From the NCBI RefSeq assembly GCF_001545155.1, contig NZ_CP014226.1, positions 2,993,917-3,057,916 on the forward strand: 64,000 nucleotides of DNA. Reading direction: 5' to 3'. Positions 19,087 through 28,540 of the stretch are shown in pieces. The DNA is from Halomonas chromatireducens (GTDB lineage: Bacteria > Pseudomonadota > Gammaproteobacteria > Pseudomonadales > Halomonadaceae). Every line of letters begins with the position of its first letter. Positions within the stretch are counted from its first letter, which is position 1. A model generated the notes under the pieces. The model was not told the DNA's origin and searched no databases. It saw only the letters and a program-made list of their open reading frames with translations. Both the position numbers and the translations under genes were made by a program.

Positions 19087-19929
19087 TCAGCCGCCCGACT
19101 CGACCCTGGCCGTGGCTCGGGCAACCGCATCGCGATATCCCCCACCGAACAGCAACAGATGGTTGAGTAGCGGGTAGAGCTGAAACAATGCCTCGCGCCG
19201 CGACCAGTCATCGGGCCGGTTTCCCTCCCAGTAGGCCTCGAAGAAGGCGTCAGGGGGCGAGCCGAACAGCGTCAGCATGGCCAGATCCACTTCGGGATAG
19301 TGGCAATAGACCGCCGGGTCGATGATCGCCGGCCCACGCGGGGTGTACAGCACATTGCCCGACCAGAGGTCGCCATGCACCAGGCTCGCCGGCACATCGG
19401 GCAGCCACGCTTCCAGCCCATGGGCAATACGCTCGATCCGTTCACGCAGGCAGGCATCCAACAGCCCGCGCTCATGGCAGGCCCTTGCCAGAGGCAGCAG
19501 GCGCCGCTCGCGCTGAAAATTCCGGCCATCGGCGAGAGAGGCATTGGGCTGGGGCGTGCGCCCACAGGCGTTGTCCCGTGGCCAGCCGTGCTCGGCTGCA
19601 GTGTGGCCGTGGAGATGGCGCAGCCCCTCTCCCAGGGCCGCTGCACTGGCCGTAGAGGGCGACATACGCTCGAGGGCTTCCATTACCAACCAGCCGTCGC
19701 CCAGTGCCAGCACCTCGGGTACCAACAGCGACGTTCCCGTCTCGCGCAGGGCACGCAGCCCATCGGCCTCCCCATCCAGCCGGGTGGAGTCGTCACGCTT
19801 GATCACCACAGTTTTCTGACGGGTCTCCAGCCAATAGACGGCGGCGATATCGCCACCGCTCAACGGAAGTGGCTCGCCCTGCGGATCGAGTCCGGCGCCT
19901 TTCAGCAGCGAGGTCAATGTACTTTCCAT
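19087..19929 (-). CDS. Fructosamine kinase family protein
   Basis: The 280-residue protein belongs to the fructosamine kinase / ketosamine kinase group, which phosphorylates sugar adducts on amines so that they fall apart (protein deglycation). The kinase fold is visible as VVIKRDDSTR with the ATP Lys, SLVHGDLWSGNVLYTPRG with the catalytic HGDLWSGN, and PAIIDPAVYCHYPEVDLAML with the metal-binding Asp. ATG at 19929 follows AGAGGGG. It is divergent from the large acyl-ligase gene. Confidence 0.9.
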   Translation of the reverse strand: MESTLTSLLKGAGLDPQGEPLPLSGGDIAAVYWLETRQKTVVIKRDDSTRLDGEADGLRALRETGTSLLVPEVLALGDGWLVMEALERMSPSTASAAALGEGLRHLHGHTAAEHGWPRDNACGRTPQPNASLADGRNFQRERRLLPLARACHERGLLDACLRERIERIAHGLEAWLPDVPASLVHGDLWSGNVLYTPRGPAIIDPAVYCHYPEVDLAMLTLFGSPPDAFFEAYWEGNRPDDWSRREALFQLYPLLNHLLLFGGGYRDAVARATARVESGG

Positions 19930-20100
19930 GGCCCCTCTCTTCTTCGGACGATGTGTGGGTGTGTTGATGGTCTTCGGCAGTAGAACGCCTGTCAAAGGCG
20001 TGCATCGGGTGACGCGAACAACGCAGGCGTTATACAACCTGGCACCCGAACGCCTACAGTGAAGCACAGGATACGCAGGGAGGATGACGAGAGGTGCCGA

Positions 20101-22959
20101 ATGATGGAACGTTCCAACCGCGAGCGGCCGACAGATATGACGCCACAGCAGCGGCTGCTCGCCATCATTGAAGAGATGGCCCGCGAATTGCAGCCGGACC
20201 GGACTGCGCCACGCTCCCCGTCATTGCAATCGCGGCTGGACCGGGATCTCGGCCTGGACAGCCTGGCCCGCTCCGAGCTGCTCCTGCGAATCGAACACGC
20301 CTTCGACGTCAAGCTACCCGAAGAGGCCCTGATGGCGGAGACACCCGCCGCGCTGCTGGATGCGCTGCAAAGCGCCCGGGGCAAGGCCGCCAAGGCAGAT
20401 GCCGCCGCCGACCCGGTAGTGGAGACGGCGCATGAACCGGCTGCTACTCCCACCACCCCATTGGAGCCGGTGGAGGGCGAGCCGGAAAGCGCCGAGACGC
20501 TCAATGCGGCCATGGACTGGCACCTGGAGCGCCACCCCGACCGGCCCCACCTGTTCATCTACGGCGATGATGACCAGCCCCGGACGCTGAGCTACGGTGA
20601 ACTCGACCGGGGCGGCCGAGACATCGCCGCGGCGCTGCTGGCCCGAGGCGTCGAGGCCGGCGACCGGGTCGCCCTGATGCTGCCGACCTCACCGGACTAC
20701 TTCATCGCCTTCCTGGGCATTCTTCGCGCCGGTGCGGTTCCGGTACCCATCTACCCGCCGGCACGGCCGGCACAGCTCGAGGAGCACCTGCGGCGCCATG
20801 GCCGCATTCTGACCAACGCCGGAGCGGAAGTCCTGATCACCGTTCCCGAAGCGCGACGTGTCGCCCACCTGCTGCGCGCAGACGCGCCGCACCTCGGGTC
20901 CATCGTGACGGTGGCAGAGCTCTGCGACGGACGTGACACCGCGGCGGCCATGACACCTGAGGGCTCGAGCCTGGCGCTGCTGCAGTACACCTCAGGCAGT
21001 ACCGGGGACCCCAAGGGGGTCATGCTGACCCATGCGCAGCTGCTGGCCAACATCCGTGCCATGGGCAAGCGGCTGGAAGCCACGCCCGAGGACGTGTTCG
21101 TCAGCTGGCTGCCGCTCTACCATGACATGGGGCTGATCGCGGCCTGGCTCGCCAGCCTCTATTACGCCATCCCGCTGGTGGTGATGTCGCCGCTCTCGTT
21201 CCTGTCGCACCCGCTGCGCTGGCTGGAGCTGATCCAGCGCCACCGGGGCACGATCGCCGGGTCGCCCAATTTCGGCTACGAACTCTGCCTTCGTGCAGCA
21301 CGCCCGGAGCAGCTGGAGGCGCTGGACCTGAGCAGTTGGCGCATCGCCTTCAACGGCGCCGAGCCGGTCAGCGCTCGCACCTTCGAGCGCTTTGCCGAGA
21401 CGCTGGCGCCCTGCGGGCTGCACCAGGAGGCCCTGATGCCGGTATACGGGCTGGCCGAGGCCGCCGTCGGGCTCTGTGTGGCCACGCCCGGCCGCGGCGT
21501 GATCCTCGACGCCGTCCACCGCGAGGTCTTCGCCACCACCGGTGAGGCCCGGCCGGAACCGGATCCCGAAGCCGCCCAGACCTTCGTCAACTGCGGCCCG
21601 CCTCTACCCGGCTACTCAGTTCGTATCGTCGATCCACAGGGGGAAGTGCTGCCTGAACGTCATGAAGGCGACATCGAATTTCGCGGCCCCTCCGCCACCC
21701 AGGGTTACTTCAACAACGCCGAGGAGAGCCGCAAGCTGTGCCACGGCGAGTGGCTACGCACCGGGGACAGGGGCTATCTCGCCGATGGTGACATCCACCT
21801 CAGTGGCCGGCGAAAGGATGTCCTCGTTCGCGGTGGGCGCAACATCTATCCCTACGATCTCGAGGAGGCCATCGGCGGTCTCGAGGGAGTCAGAAAGGGC
21901 TGCGTGGCGGTATTCGGCAATCCCAATGCCGAAAGCGGCATCGAGGAACTGGTCGTGGTGGCCGAGACCCATGTCGACGACGCAGAAGAGCGGGATGCGA
22001 TCACCCGCGAGATCACCAGCGTAACGGTGGATATCGTCAACCTCCCGCCCGACGACATACGCCTGGTACCACCTCACAGCGTACTGAAGACCTCGAGCGG
22101 CAAGATCCGCCGCGGTGCCACGGCAGAGCGCTACCGCAGCGGGCAGTTGGAAAAGGGCCAGGCGCCCGTCTGGCGACAGGTCACCGGGCTGGCGCTACGC
22201 TCGGCCTTGCAGCGCTGGCGCCATGGCGCCAGCCGAGCCGGAGAATGGCTCTATGCCGGCTATGCCTGGGCCATCTTCGGCATTGCCATGGCGCTGGTCG
22301 CCCTCCTCGCCCTGCCCTTGCCCCGGCTCGCCTGGCGCTGGCGAGTCGCCCACTATATTGCCCGCAGCGCCTCGCTGTTGACGGGCATTCGTACCCGGGC
22401 ACATGGCCTGGCCCGCTTTCCCCACCGCGAGCCCTGCGTGCTGGTGGCCAATCACGCCAGCTACCTGGACGCGCTGATTCTGACGGCCGTGTTCCCGTAC
22501 GGCTTTCACTATCTGGCCAAGGCCGAACTCAGCCAGCCGTTTCTCACCCGGTTCGTACTCCAGCGTATGGGCGTGCTGTTCGTCGAGCGCGACAATACGC
22601 GGGAGGCCAACCACACCACCGAAAAGGTTCTCCAGACCGTCCGGCAAGGCGGATCGCCGGCATTCTTTCCCGAAGGAACCTTTCGGCCGGAGCCCGGGGT
22701 GCAGGACTTCCATATGGGCGCCTTCGTCTCGGCCGCCAAGGCCCAGGTAGCGGTAGTACCGGTGGCCATTCGAGGGAGTCGTGTGTTGCTGCGCGGCAGG
22801 GAGTGGCTGCCCCATCCCGGCACGGTAGATGTCGTGGTGGGCGCCCCGCTCCAGCCCCGAAGTTCGGACTGGTCCGAAGCGGTCAGGCTGCGCAACGAGG
22901 CCCGAGCGTTCATCGTGGCAGAATCCGGTGAGCCAGACCTGGGAGCCAGTCGGGCTTGA
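20101..22959 (+). CDS. ACP - fatty acyl-AMP ligase - PlsC acyltransferase fusion
   Basis: A 952-residue protein with three catalytic modules. Residues 15-90 are an acyl carrier domain; DLGLDSLARSELL carries the phosphopantetheine Ser at about 54. Residues 130-690 are an AMP-forming ligase of the fatty acyl-AMP ligase type: YTSGSTGDPKGVMLTH at 296, LPLYHDMGLI, YGLAEAAVGL, and a C-terminal LKTSSGKIRRG with the catalytic Lys. A membrane helix follows at about 720-745. Then comes a PlsC-type acyltransferase with NHASYLDA at 784 and FPEGTF at 856. The enzyme could activate a free fatty acid, load it on its own carrier and pass it to an acceptor, probably a lysophospholipid. GAGAGGT precedes ATG 20101. 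Confidence 0.93.
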   Translation: MMERSNRERPTDMTPQQRLLAIIEEMARELQPDRTAPRSPSLQSRLDRDLGLDSLARSELLLRIEHAFDVKLPEEALMAETPAALLDALQSARGKAAKADAAADPVVETAHEPAATPTTPLEPVEGEPESAETLNAAMDWHLERHPDRPHLFIYGDDDQPRTLSYGELDRGGRDIAAALLARGVEAGDRVALMLPTSPDYFIAFLGILRAGAVPVPIYPPARPAQLEEHLRRHGRILTNAGAEVLITVPEARRVAHLLRADAPHLGSIVTVAELCDGRDTAAAMTPEGSSLALLQYTSGSTGDPKGVMLTHAQLLANIRAMGKRLEATPEDVFVSWLPLYHDMGLIAAWLASLYYAIPLVVMSPLSFLSHPLRWLELIQRHRGTIAGSPNFGYELCLRAARPEQLEALDLSSWRIAFNGAEPVSARTFERFAETLAPCGLHQEALMPVYGLAEAAVGLCVATPGRGVILDAVHREVFATTGEARPEPDPEAAQTFVNCGPPLPGYSVRIVDPQGEVLPERHEGDIEFRGPSATQGYFNNAEESRKLCHGEWLRTGDRGYLADGDIHLSGRRKDVLVRGGRNIYPYDLEEAIGGLEGVRKGCVAVFGNPNAESGIEELVVVAETHVDDAEERDAITREITSVTVDIVNLPPDDIRLVPPHSVLKTSSGKIRRGATAERYRSGQLEKGQAPVWRQVTGLALRSALQRWRHGASRAGEWLYAGYAWAIFGIAMALVALLALPLPRLAWRWRVAHYIARSASLLTGIRTRAHGLARFPHREPCVLVANHASYLDALILTAVFPYGFHYLAKAELSQPFLTRFVLQRMGVLFVERDNTREANHTTEKVLQTVRQGGSPAFFPEGTFRPEPGVQDFHMGAFVSAAKAQVAVVPVAIRGSRVLLRGREWLPHPGTVDVVVGAPLQPRSSDWSEAVRLRNEARAFIVAESGEPDLGASRA

Positions 22960-23004
22960 CCCTCATCGACTGCGAATCCCGACAGGCTTCTGGACAGCTG
23001 AGCA

Positions 23005-23029
23005 CAAAAAAGCCACTCCGAAGAGTGGC
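23005..23029 (-). terminator. Rho-independent terminator of the fasciclin gene
   Basis: On the minus strand GCCACTC and GAGTGGC pair around TTCG, a very stable tetraloop, followed by seven T residues. Confidence 0.95.
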
Positions 23030-23063
23030 AAGCGGTAAAGGGAGACGAGATGCGGGGCTCGTC

Positions 23064-23573
23064 TCACTCCGGCATCAGAACGCCATCGATCACATGGATC
23101 ACGCCGTTGCTGGCCTCGATATCGGCCTGGACGACGGTGGCATCGTTGATCATCACGCTGCCATCCATGGTGGTGATGGTGATGTCCTGGCCCTGCACGG
23201 TGGTGGCGCTGTCCAGTTCCATGGCCTCTGCGGCCATCACGTTTCCAGGCACCACGTGATAGGTGAGTATCGCCTGCAGCTGGGCCTGGTTCTCGGGCAG
23301 CAGCAGCGTGTCTACGGTACCTTCGGGCAGTGCCGCGAAGGCCTCATCGGTCGGTGCGAAAACCGTGAAGGGTCCCTCACCCTTGAGTACCTCGACAAGC
23401 TCGGCCGCCTGAACCGCTGCGACCAGGGTTTCGAACTGCCCGGCGCCGATGGCAGTATCGACGATGTCGTCATGGGCATGATCATGGCTACCGGCATGGG
23501 CTGAGGTCGCGAGTGCAAGGCCGAGAAAGCTGGCGCCGATCCACTTGGGTGCTGTGACGGTAAAGGCATTCAT
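23064..23573 (-). CDS. Secreted fasciclin (FAS1) domain protein
   Basis: The 169-residue protein has a signal peptide ending ATSAHA and a single FAS1 domain. The two FAS1 boxes are [17 protein letters not shown] and the C-terminal [15 protein letters not shown] short His-rich stretch (GSHDHAHDD) follows the cleavage site. FAS1 proteins mediate adhesion or ligand binding; the role here is not known. It has its own terminator. Confidence 0.93.
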   Translation of the reverse strand: MNAFTVTAPKWIGASFLGLALATSAHAGSHDHAHDDIVDTAIGAGQFETLVAAVQAAELVEVLKGEGPFTVFAPTDEAFAALPEGTVDTLLLPENQAQLQAILTYHVVPGNVMAAEAMELDSATTVQGQDITITTMDGSVMINDATVVQADIEASNGVIHVIDGVLMPE

Positions 23574-23833
23574 TAGTGATGCTCCTTGGTGTCTTGCTGC
23601 CCCGAAGGGCGGTGAAATTGACCGGCAGGAGTGAGGGCGATGCCCGAATCCTTGTACACGGTAGTATGTTTGTACATTATCTGGACAACTAGTTCAGCAC
23701 TTGTACAACATTTTTTTCGCTCGCCCCACCGACGTCACGGTCCTGTCAGTGCCGTCGCTGCCATCACAGCGAGCCAACGAGAGAAGAACAGGAATAGAGC
23801 AGAGAAGAGAAGGAAAAGAGAGGAGATCAAGAT

Positions 23834-24145
23834 ATGTACAAGTTAGCGTTCTACGTCCCCGTCGAGGACGCCGAAGCCGTCAAGGAAGCCGTGTTCGTGA
23901 CCGGCGCTGGGAGAATAGGCAACTACGAGGCCTGCTGCTTCCAGACACCGGGCACGGGGCAGTTCCGCCCATTGGACGGAGCCAGCCCGCATATCGGCCA
24001 GGTCGGCGACCTGGAGCGGGTGGAGGAGCTCAAGGTGGAGCTGGTCTGCGAGGATGATCTCATAGAGGAAGCGGTGGCGGCCCTGAGAGCCGCTCACCCC
24101 TATGAGGAACCCGCCTTCGATGTGTGGAAACTGGAGACTTTCTGA
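23834..24145 (+). CDS. Stand-alone NIF3/YqfO insertion-domain protein
   Basis: The 103-residue protein YKLAFYVPVEDAEAVKEAVF ... GRIGNYEACCFQTPGTGQFRP ... AAHPYEEPAFDVWKLE matches the small CutA/PII-like domain found inserted in some NIF3-type dinuclear metal proteins, here on its own. PYEEPAFDV is the signature end. It probably forms trimers; the biochemical role is not established. A purine-rich stretch precedes the ATG. Confidence 0.85.
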   Translation: MYKLAFYVPVEDAEAVKEAVFVTGAGRIGNYEACCFQTPGTGQFRPLDGASPHIGQVGDLERVEELKVELVCEDDLIEEAVAALRAAHPYEEPAFDVWKLETF

Positions 24146-24163
24146 GTGTCGCCAACCCAGACA

Positions 24164-24721
24164 TCAGGCCGAGCCAAAGTAGCGCTCGCGATCCTCGGCG
24201 GTAATATCGCTGATATGCAGCGGAAAATCGTTACCGCCACGGTCGGCATAGAAATGGCGAAGCGTACGCTCGATGGTGGGGAAGGCCAGCTCGTCCCAGG
24301 GGATCTCGTGCTCCTCGAAAAGCGCCACTTCCAGGCTCTCGGACCCGGCGGCAAAGCCGCCCGCCAGATCGGCACGAAAGATCATGTAGACCTGATTGAT
24401 ATGGGGTAGGTTGATCAGGGTATACAGGCCGTGAATGCTGACGTCGGCGCAGGCCTCCTCGAGGGTCTCCCGGACGGCGGCCTCGACGGTGGTCTCGGCG
24501 TTCTCCATGTAGCCGGCGGGCAGGGTCCAGAAGCCCTTGCGCGGGGAGATGGCACGCCGGCACAGCAGAACCTGCGAACCGCTCACCGGCAGTGTACCGG
24601 CAACGATACGCGGATTCTGGTAATGGATGGCCCCGCAGGCATCGCACAGGTATCTTGGCCGGTCATCCCCTTCCGGAATCGCGAAACGCACGGTATGGCC
24701 ACAATGGCTGCAGAAGTTCAT
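24164..24721 (-). CDS. Nudix hydrolase with N-terminal zinc ribbon
   Basis: The 185-residue protein starts with a zinc ribbon (FCSHCG ... LCDACG), then IHYQNPRIVAGTLP, then a Nudix box in GYMENAETTVEAAVRETLEE; the last conserved Gly of the box is Ala. This arrangement resembles NADH pyrophosphatase relatives, but the protein is shorter than NudC and lacks its N-terminal half. It probably hydrolyses a nucleoside diphosphate derivative. AGGGAG precedes ATG 24721. It is divergent from the next Nudix gene. Confidence 0.9.
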   Translation of the reverse strand: MNFCSHCGHTVRFAIPEGDDRPRYLCDACGAIHYQNPRIVAGTLPVSGSQVLLCRRAISPRKGFWTLPAGYMENAETTVEAAVRETLEEACADVSIHGLYTLINLPHINQVYMIFRADLAGGFAAGSESLEVALFEEHEIPWDELAFPTIERTLRHFYADRGGNDFPLHISDITAEDRERYFGSA

Positions 24722-24823
24722 GGGGCTCCCTGGCAGGCTGACGAGCGGTGCGATACCGCGCGGCTTCGGGCTTGACGGTGGCAATGGCGGCCGGTAGAAC
24801 GAATCAAACCCGATGGAAACCCC

Positions 24824-25468
24824 ATGTTAGAGAAACTTCGCAAACGCCTGCAAGCACATACCCCGTGTCGCATGCGACTCGACATGCCGCAGGCCGCGGT
24901 GTTGCTGCCTATCGTCGACCGCCCCGAGCCGACGCTGCTCTTCACCCGCCGCGCCAGCCACCTCAGCACCCACAGCGGCCAGGTCGCCTTCCCCGGCGGC
25001 AAGCGCGAGGAGGCCGACCCCGACCTGCTGTTCACCGCGCTGCGGGAATCCCGGGAGGAGATCGCCCTGCCGCCGGAGCGGGTCGAACTGCTGGGGCGGC
25101 TCTCGGACGTGATATCGCTGCACGGCATCCTGGTCACGCCTTATGTCGGCCTGATTCCTCCCGACCTGCCGCTGGTGCCAGACCCCAGCGAGCTCGATGC
25201 CATCTTCGAGGTGGAACTGTCGCTGTTCCTCGAGGACAGGCGACACCATACCGATGTCATTCCGGTGGATGGGCGCCTCCACTATGTACCCAGCTATCAT
25301 GCCGCCGGCCAGGTGATCTGGGGGCTCTCCTCGATGATGCTGGTCGAACTGCTGGCCGAGGGGTTCGGGCGCCCGGTGAGCCTGCTGGAGGAGCCACCGA
25401 CCGGCCGCCTGTGCTATTTTCCCGAACGCCTGCTGCGCACGCTGCACAGCGAGACGCATACGCCCTGA
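24824..25468 (+). CDS. Nudix CoA pyrophosphatase (NudL-like)
   Basis: The 214-residue protein has the CoA-specific motif LLFTRRASHLSTHSGQVAFP directly joined to the Nudix box GGKREEADPDLLFTALRESR. This marks enzymes that cleave CoA and its derivatives to phosphopantetheine and 3',5'-ADP. The next gene starts 34 bases later, so 24824-28419 may be one transcript. Confidence 0.9.
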   Translation: MLEKLRKRLQAHTPCRMRLDMPQAAVLLPIVDRPEPTLLFTRRASHLSTHSGQVAFPGGKREEADPDLLFTALRESREEIALPPERVELLGRLSDVISLHGILVTPYVGLIPPDLPLVPDPSELDAIFEVELSLFLEDRRHHTDVIPVDGRLHYVPSYHAAGQVIWGLSSMMLVELLAEGFGRPVSLLEEPPTGRLCYFPERLLRTLHSETHTP

Positions 25469-25501
25469 CCACCGCTGTCGCCACGGAGAAGAGACGTCCC
25501 G

Positions 25502-26161
25502 ATGCCCCCAGCCACCCGCCCGGCCCTCGATGTCAGCGCCCTTCCCCGGCTGGTCGACGCCCTGGTCGACCAGGGCTGGTATATCGGTGAGGCCATGCTC
25601 GACGCCGAACTGTGTCACGACCTGTACCGGGAACTGATGACCCTGGCCGAGAGCGAAGCGCTCGAGTCGGCCGGCATCGGCCGGGGCCCGCAGCACACCC
25701 TGCGCCGCGATATCCGCGGCGATGCCATCCACTGGCTCGATCGCGGCAGCCTGGCCCAGCGGCGCTACCTCGAGGCCATGGCCGACCTGCAGCGTGAGCT
25801 CAATCAGGCACTGTTCCTGGGGCTCTTCGAGTACGAGGCCCATTTCGCCCACTACCCGCCCGGGGCCTTCTACAAGAGGCACCTGGACAGCTTTCAAGGG
25901 CGCGCCAATCGGGTGGTCTCCACGGTGGGCTACCTCAACCCCGACTGGCCCGTCGATGGCGGCGGCGAGATGGTGATCTTCGCCGACGACGACCCGCAGC
26001 GTGAAGTGGCCCGCGTAGCGCCTGCCGCCGGCAACTTCGCCTGCTTTCTCTCCGAGCGCGTTCCCCACGAGGTGCTGCCGACCCGCCTGCCCCGCGCCAG
26101 CATTGCCGGCTGGTTCCGACGCAACGCCTCGCTGGGCGGCCTGGTGGACCCGGCACGCTGA
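25502..26161 (+). CDS. 2-oxoglutarate/Fe(II) oxygenase family protein
   Basis: A 219-residue prolyl-4-hydroxylase-like oxygenase. YKRHLDSF supplies the iron His-x-Asp, PHEVLP the distal His, and RASIAGWFR the Arg that grips 2-oxoglutarate. GYLNPDWPVDGGGEMVIF is the conserved jelly-roll core. Similar bacterial proteins have unknown substrates. Its stop codon overlaps the start of the downstream kinase gene by one base. Confidence 0.88.
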   Translation: MPPATRPALDVSALPRLVDALVDQGWYIGEAMLDAELCHDLYRELMTLAESEALESAGIGRGPQHTLRRDIRGDAIHWLDRGSLAQRRYLEAMADLQRELNQALFLGLFEYEAHFAHYPPGAFYKRHLDSFQGRANRVVSTVGYLNPDWPVDGGGEMVIFADDDPQREVARVAPAAGNFACFLSERVPHEVLPTRLPRASIAGWFRRNASLGGLVDPAR

Positions 26162-27735
26162 TGGCTGGCGACGACACTGCCCGCCTGCGCCAACGGCTTG
26201 CCGCCCTGGAGGCCCGCTGCGCCGAGCTGGAGTCGCGCAACGCCGCACTCGAGGAGGAAAAACGCCACTATCAATGGCTGGCGGAGAGCACCACCGACCT
26301 GATCTCCCGCCACGCCCGCGACGGCACCTTTCTCTACGCTTCCCAGGCGTCGCGGGAGCTGCTCGGCTTCGAGCCCGAGGAGCTGATCGGCGCCTCCGCC
26401 TACGATCACTTCCACCCGGCCGACCTGGCCGACCTGCTCAACAAGTCGCCCCGGGTCTACTACCACGATGGCTTCTACCAGCAGACCTACCGCTTCCGGG
26501 CCAAGGATGGCCGCTACGTCTGGTTCGAGACCACCAGTCGCACACGCCGCGACCCGGCGACCGGCGAACTGCTCGATATCCTCTGCGTCTCCCGGGACGT
26601 GGGCCGGCGTATCCGCGCCGAGGCCAACCGGGAGCGCCTGGCCCGGGTGGTGGAGTCGACCACCGACTATGTGCTCTTCGCCGATGGCAACGAGCGACTC
26701 ATCTATTCCAACGAGGCCGCGCGTCGGTTGCTGAGCCTGCCCAGGGAGGGCCTCGACGCCCGCCTCGACCAGGCCTATACGCCGGCCTCGCTCGTCATTC
26801 TGCGCGATATCGTGCTGCCGGCCGTGGCACGCTACGGCTCCTGGAGCGGTGAGCTGGAAATGCCGGGTCCCAAGGGGCCGGTGCCGGTACTCAGCGTGGT
26901 ACTGGCCCACCACGGGCCCGGCGCCGAGCCCGACCATCTCTCGCTGCTCAATCGCGATATCGGGCTGCGCAAGGCCGCCGAGGATCAGGCGAGGCGCCAT
27001 CAGGAGCAGATCGCCCATGCCAACCGGCTGGCCACCACCGGCGAGCTGGCCTCCAATATCGCCCATGAGCTCAACCAGCCGCTGGCGGCCATCGCCAACT
27101 ACTCCAGCGGCGCGCTGATGCAGCTGCAGGCCGACCCGAGCCGACCCGCCAGCGACCTGGCGCACCCCCTCTCGCGTATCAACGAGCAGGTCCAGCGCCT
27201 GGACGAGCGGCTGCGCCATATCCGCACATTCGTGCGCAAGGGCCAGACACGGCCTCGACCGCTGGTGCTGGCCGATATCGTCGACGCCGCCTGTCGCCTC
27301 TGCGACTGGCAGTATCAGCAGGCTGGCGTCGCCATCGAGCCTGACCTGGCCGACGCCCTGCCTCGGGTGATGGCCGATCCGGTGGCACTGGAACAGGTGC
27401 TCGTCAACCTGCTGCTCAACGCGCTGGAGGCGAGCCGCGACCGGCATGGCGCCGACCGGGTCACAATCCACGCCTGGCGCAGCGGCCCCCGGGAAGTCAC
27501 CTTCACCGTCAGCGACAGGGGGCCCGGCATCAGTGAGGCCCAGGCGACACATCTCTTCGAGCCCTTTCACTCCACCCGCCCCGACGGCCTGGGAATGGGT
27601 CTGGCCATCAGTCATTCGCTGATGGAAGCCATGGGCGGCAACCTGGCACTGACCAGCGGTTCCGACGGCGCCACCTTTGCGGGTACACTGCAGGCCGAAC
27701 CCGGCTCGCTGACGACCCGGCCAGCCTCCGCCTGA
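26161..27735 (+). CDS. PAS-domain sensor histidine kinase (FixL-like)
   Basis: The 524-residue kinase has no membrane segment and should be cytoplasmic. Residues 5-40 form a coiled coil (LRQRLAALEARCAELESRNA). A PAS domain with PAC segment follows (TTDLISRHARDGTFLYASQA), then a second PAS-like region (residues 155-270). The phosphorylation box is ELASNIAHELNQPLAAIANY with His302. The ATPase domain has LVNLLLNALEASRD, DRGPGI and DGLGMGLAIS. The last 20 residues are a linker. It is paired with the response regulator 21 bases downstream. Confidence 0.94.
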   Translation: MAGDDTARLRQRLAALEARCAELESRNAALEEEKRHYQWLAESTTDLISRHARDGTFLYASQASRELLGFEPEELIGASAYDHFHPADLADLLNKSPRVYYHDGFYQQTYRFRAKDGRYVWFETTSRTRRDPATGELLDILCVSRDVGRRIRAEANRERLARVVESTTDYVLFADGNERLIYSNEAARRLLSLPREGLDARLDQAYTPASLVILRDIVLPAVARYGSWSGELEMPGPKGPVPVLSVVLAHHGPGAEPDHLSLLNRDIGLRKAAEDQARRHQEQIAHANRLATTGELASNIAHELNQPLAAIANYSSGALMQLQADPSRPASDLAHPLSRINEQVQRLDERLRHIRTFVRKGQTRPRPLVLADIVDAACRLCDWQYQQAGVAIEPDLADALPRVMADPVALEQVLVNLLLNALEASRDRHGADRVTIHAWRSGPREVTFTVSDRGPGISEAQATHLFEPFHSTRPDGLGMGLAISHSLMEAMGGNLALTSGSDGATFAGTLQAEPGSLTTRPASA

Positions 27736-27756
27736 ACGCTCGCCCAGGAGAGACGC

Positions 27757-28419
27757 GTGACCACCCCTTCGGCCCATTCAGACCACGCTGTGCCCCGCAT
27801 CGCCGTGGTCGACGATGACGAGGCCCTGCGCGACTCGCTGGCCTGGCTGCTGGACTCCGTGGGCCTGGCCACCCACGCCTTTGCCGACGGCGATGCCTTC
27901 CTGGCCGCAGAACCCGACAGCTTCGCTGCCGTACTGCTCGATGTGCGCATGCCCGGCCTCAGCGGCCTGCAGGTCCAGCAGCGCCTGAACGAGCGCGGCG
28001 ACATCGCGCCGATCATCTTCATGACCGGACACGGTGACGTGCCCATGGCGGTGACGGCCCTCAAGGCGGGGGCCTTCGACTTCATCGAGAAGCCCTTCAA
28101 CCATCAGCAACTGATCGATGCCGTGCAGCAGGCCATGGCCGAACACCAGCGCCTGCGCCAGACCAGGGCCAGGCTCGAAACCGTCCAGGCCCGCTACGCC
28201 GCCCTCCGTCCCAAGGAGCGGCAGATACTGGTCCACGTCGCCGAAGGCATGACCAGCCGCGAGATCGCCGAACACCTCGACATCAGTGCCAAGACCGTTG
28301 AGGTCTACCGGCTGCGGGCCATGAAGGCGCTGGGGGCGCACAACCTGGCCGAGCTGGTGCGGCTCTGCGTGGCGCTGGGGCTGGTGGAGGCGCTGCCGAC
28401 GGAACCACGGCAGCAGTAG
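27757..28419 (+). CDS. LuxR-type response regulator (FixJ/TodT-like)
   Basis: The 220-residue regulator has a receiver domain (RIAVVDDDEALRDSLAWLL) with phospho-acceptor Asp62 in VLLDVRMPG, MTGHGD and the Lys of EKPF. The C-terminal LuxR helix-turn-helix is LRPKERQILVHVAEGMTSRE to SAKTVEVYRLRAMKALGAHN. It is the cognate partner of the kinase upstream. The desaturase gene immediately downstream is a plausible target, but no binding site can be shown. Confidence 0.94.
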   Translation: MTTPSAHSDHAVPRIAVVDDDEALRDSLAWLLDSVGLATHAFADGDAFLAAEPDSFAAVLLDVRMPGLSGLQVQQRLNERGDIAPIIFMTGHGDVPMAVTALKAGAFDFIEKPFNHQQLIDAVQQAMAEHQRLRQTRARLETVQARYAALRPKERQILVHVAEGMTSREIAEHLDISAKTVEVYRLRAMKALGAHNLAELVRLCVALGLVEALPTEPRQQ

Positions 28420-28540
28420 GGAGGTCGCCTCAGGCGCACGCCGTGACGCCAGCAGCACAGGCGGGGCCCCGCCGACGATCTCCCCGATATACGTGCGGTT
28501 CCGTACAGACAGGGGGCGTGACGGCCACCAACCTACCGTC

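Noticed and set aside
25930..27777. 615-codon minus-strand frame over the histidine kinase
   Set aside because: The kinase, with its conserved boxes, is the real gene.
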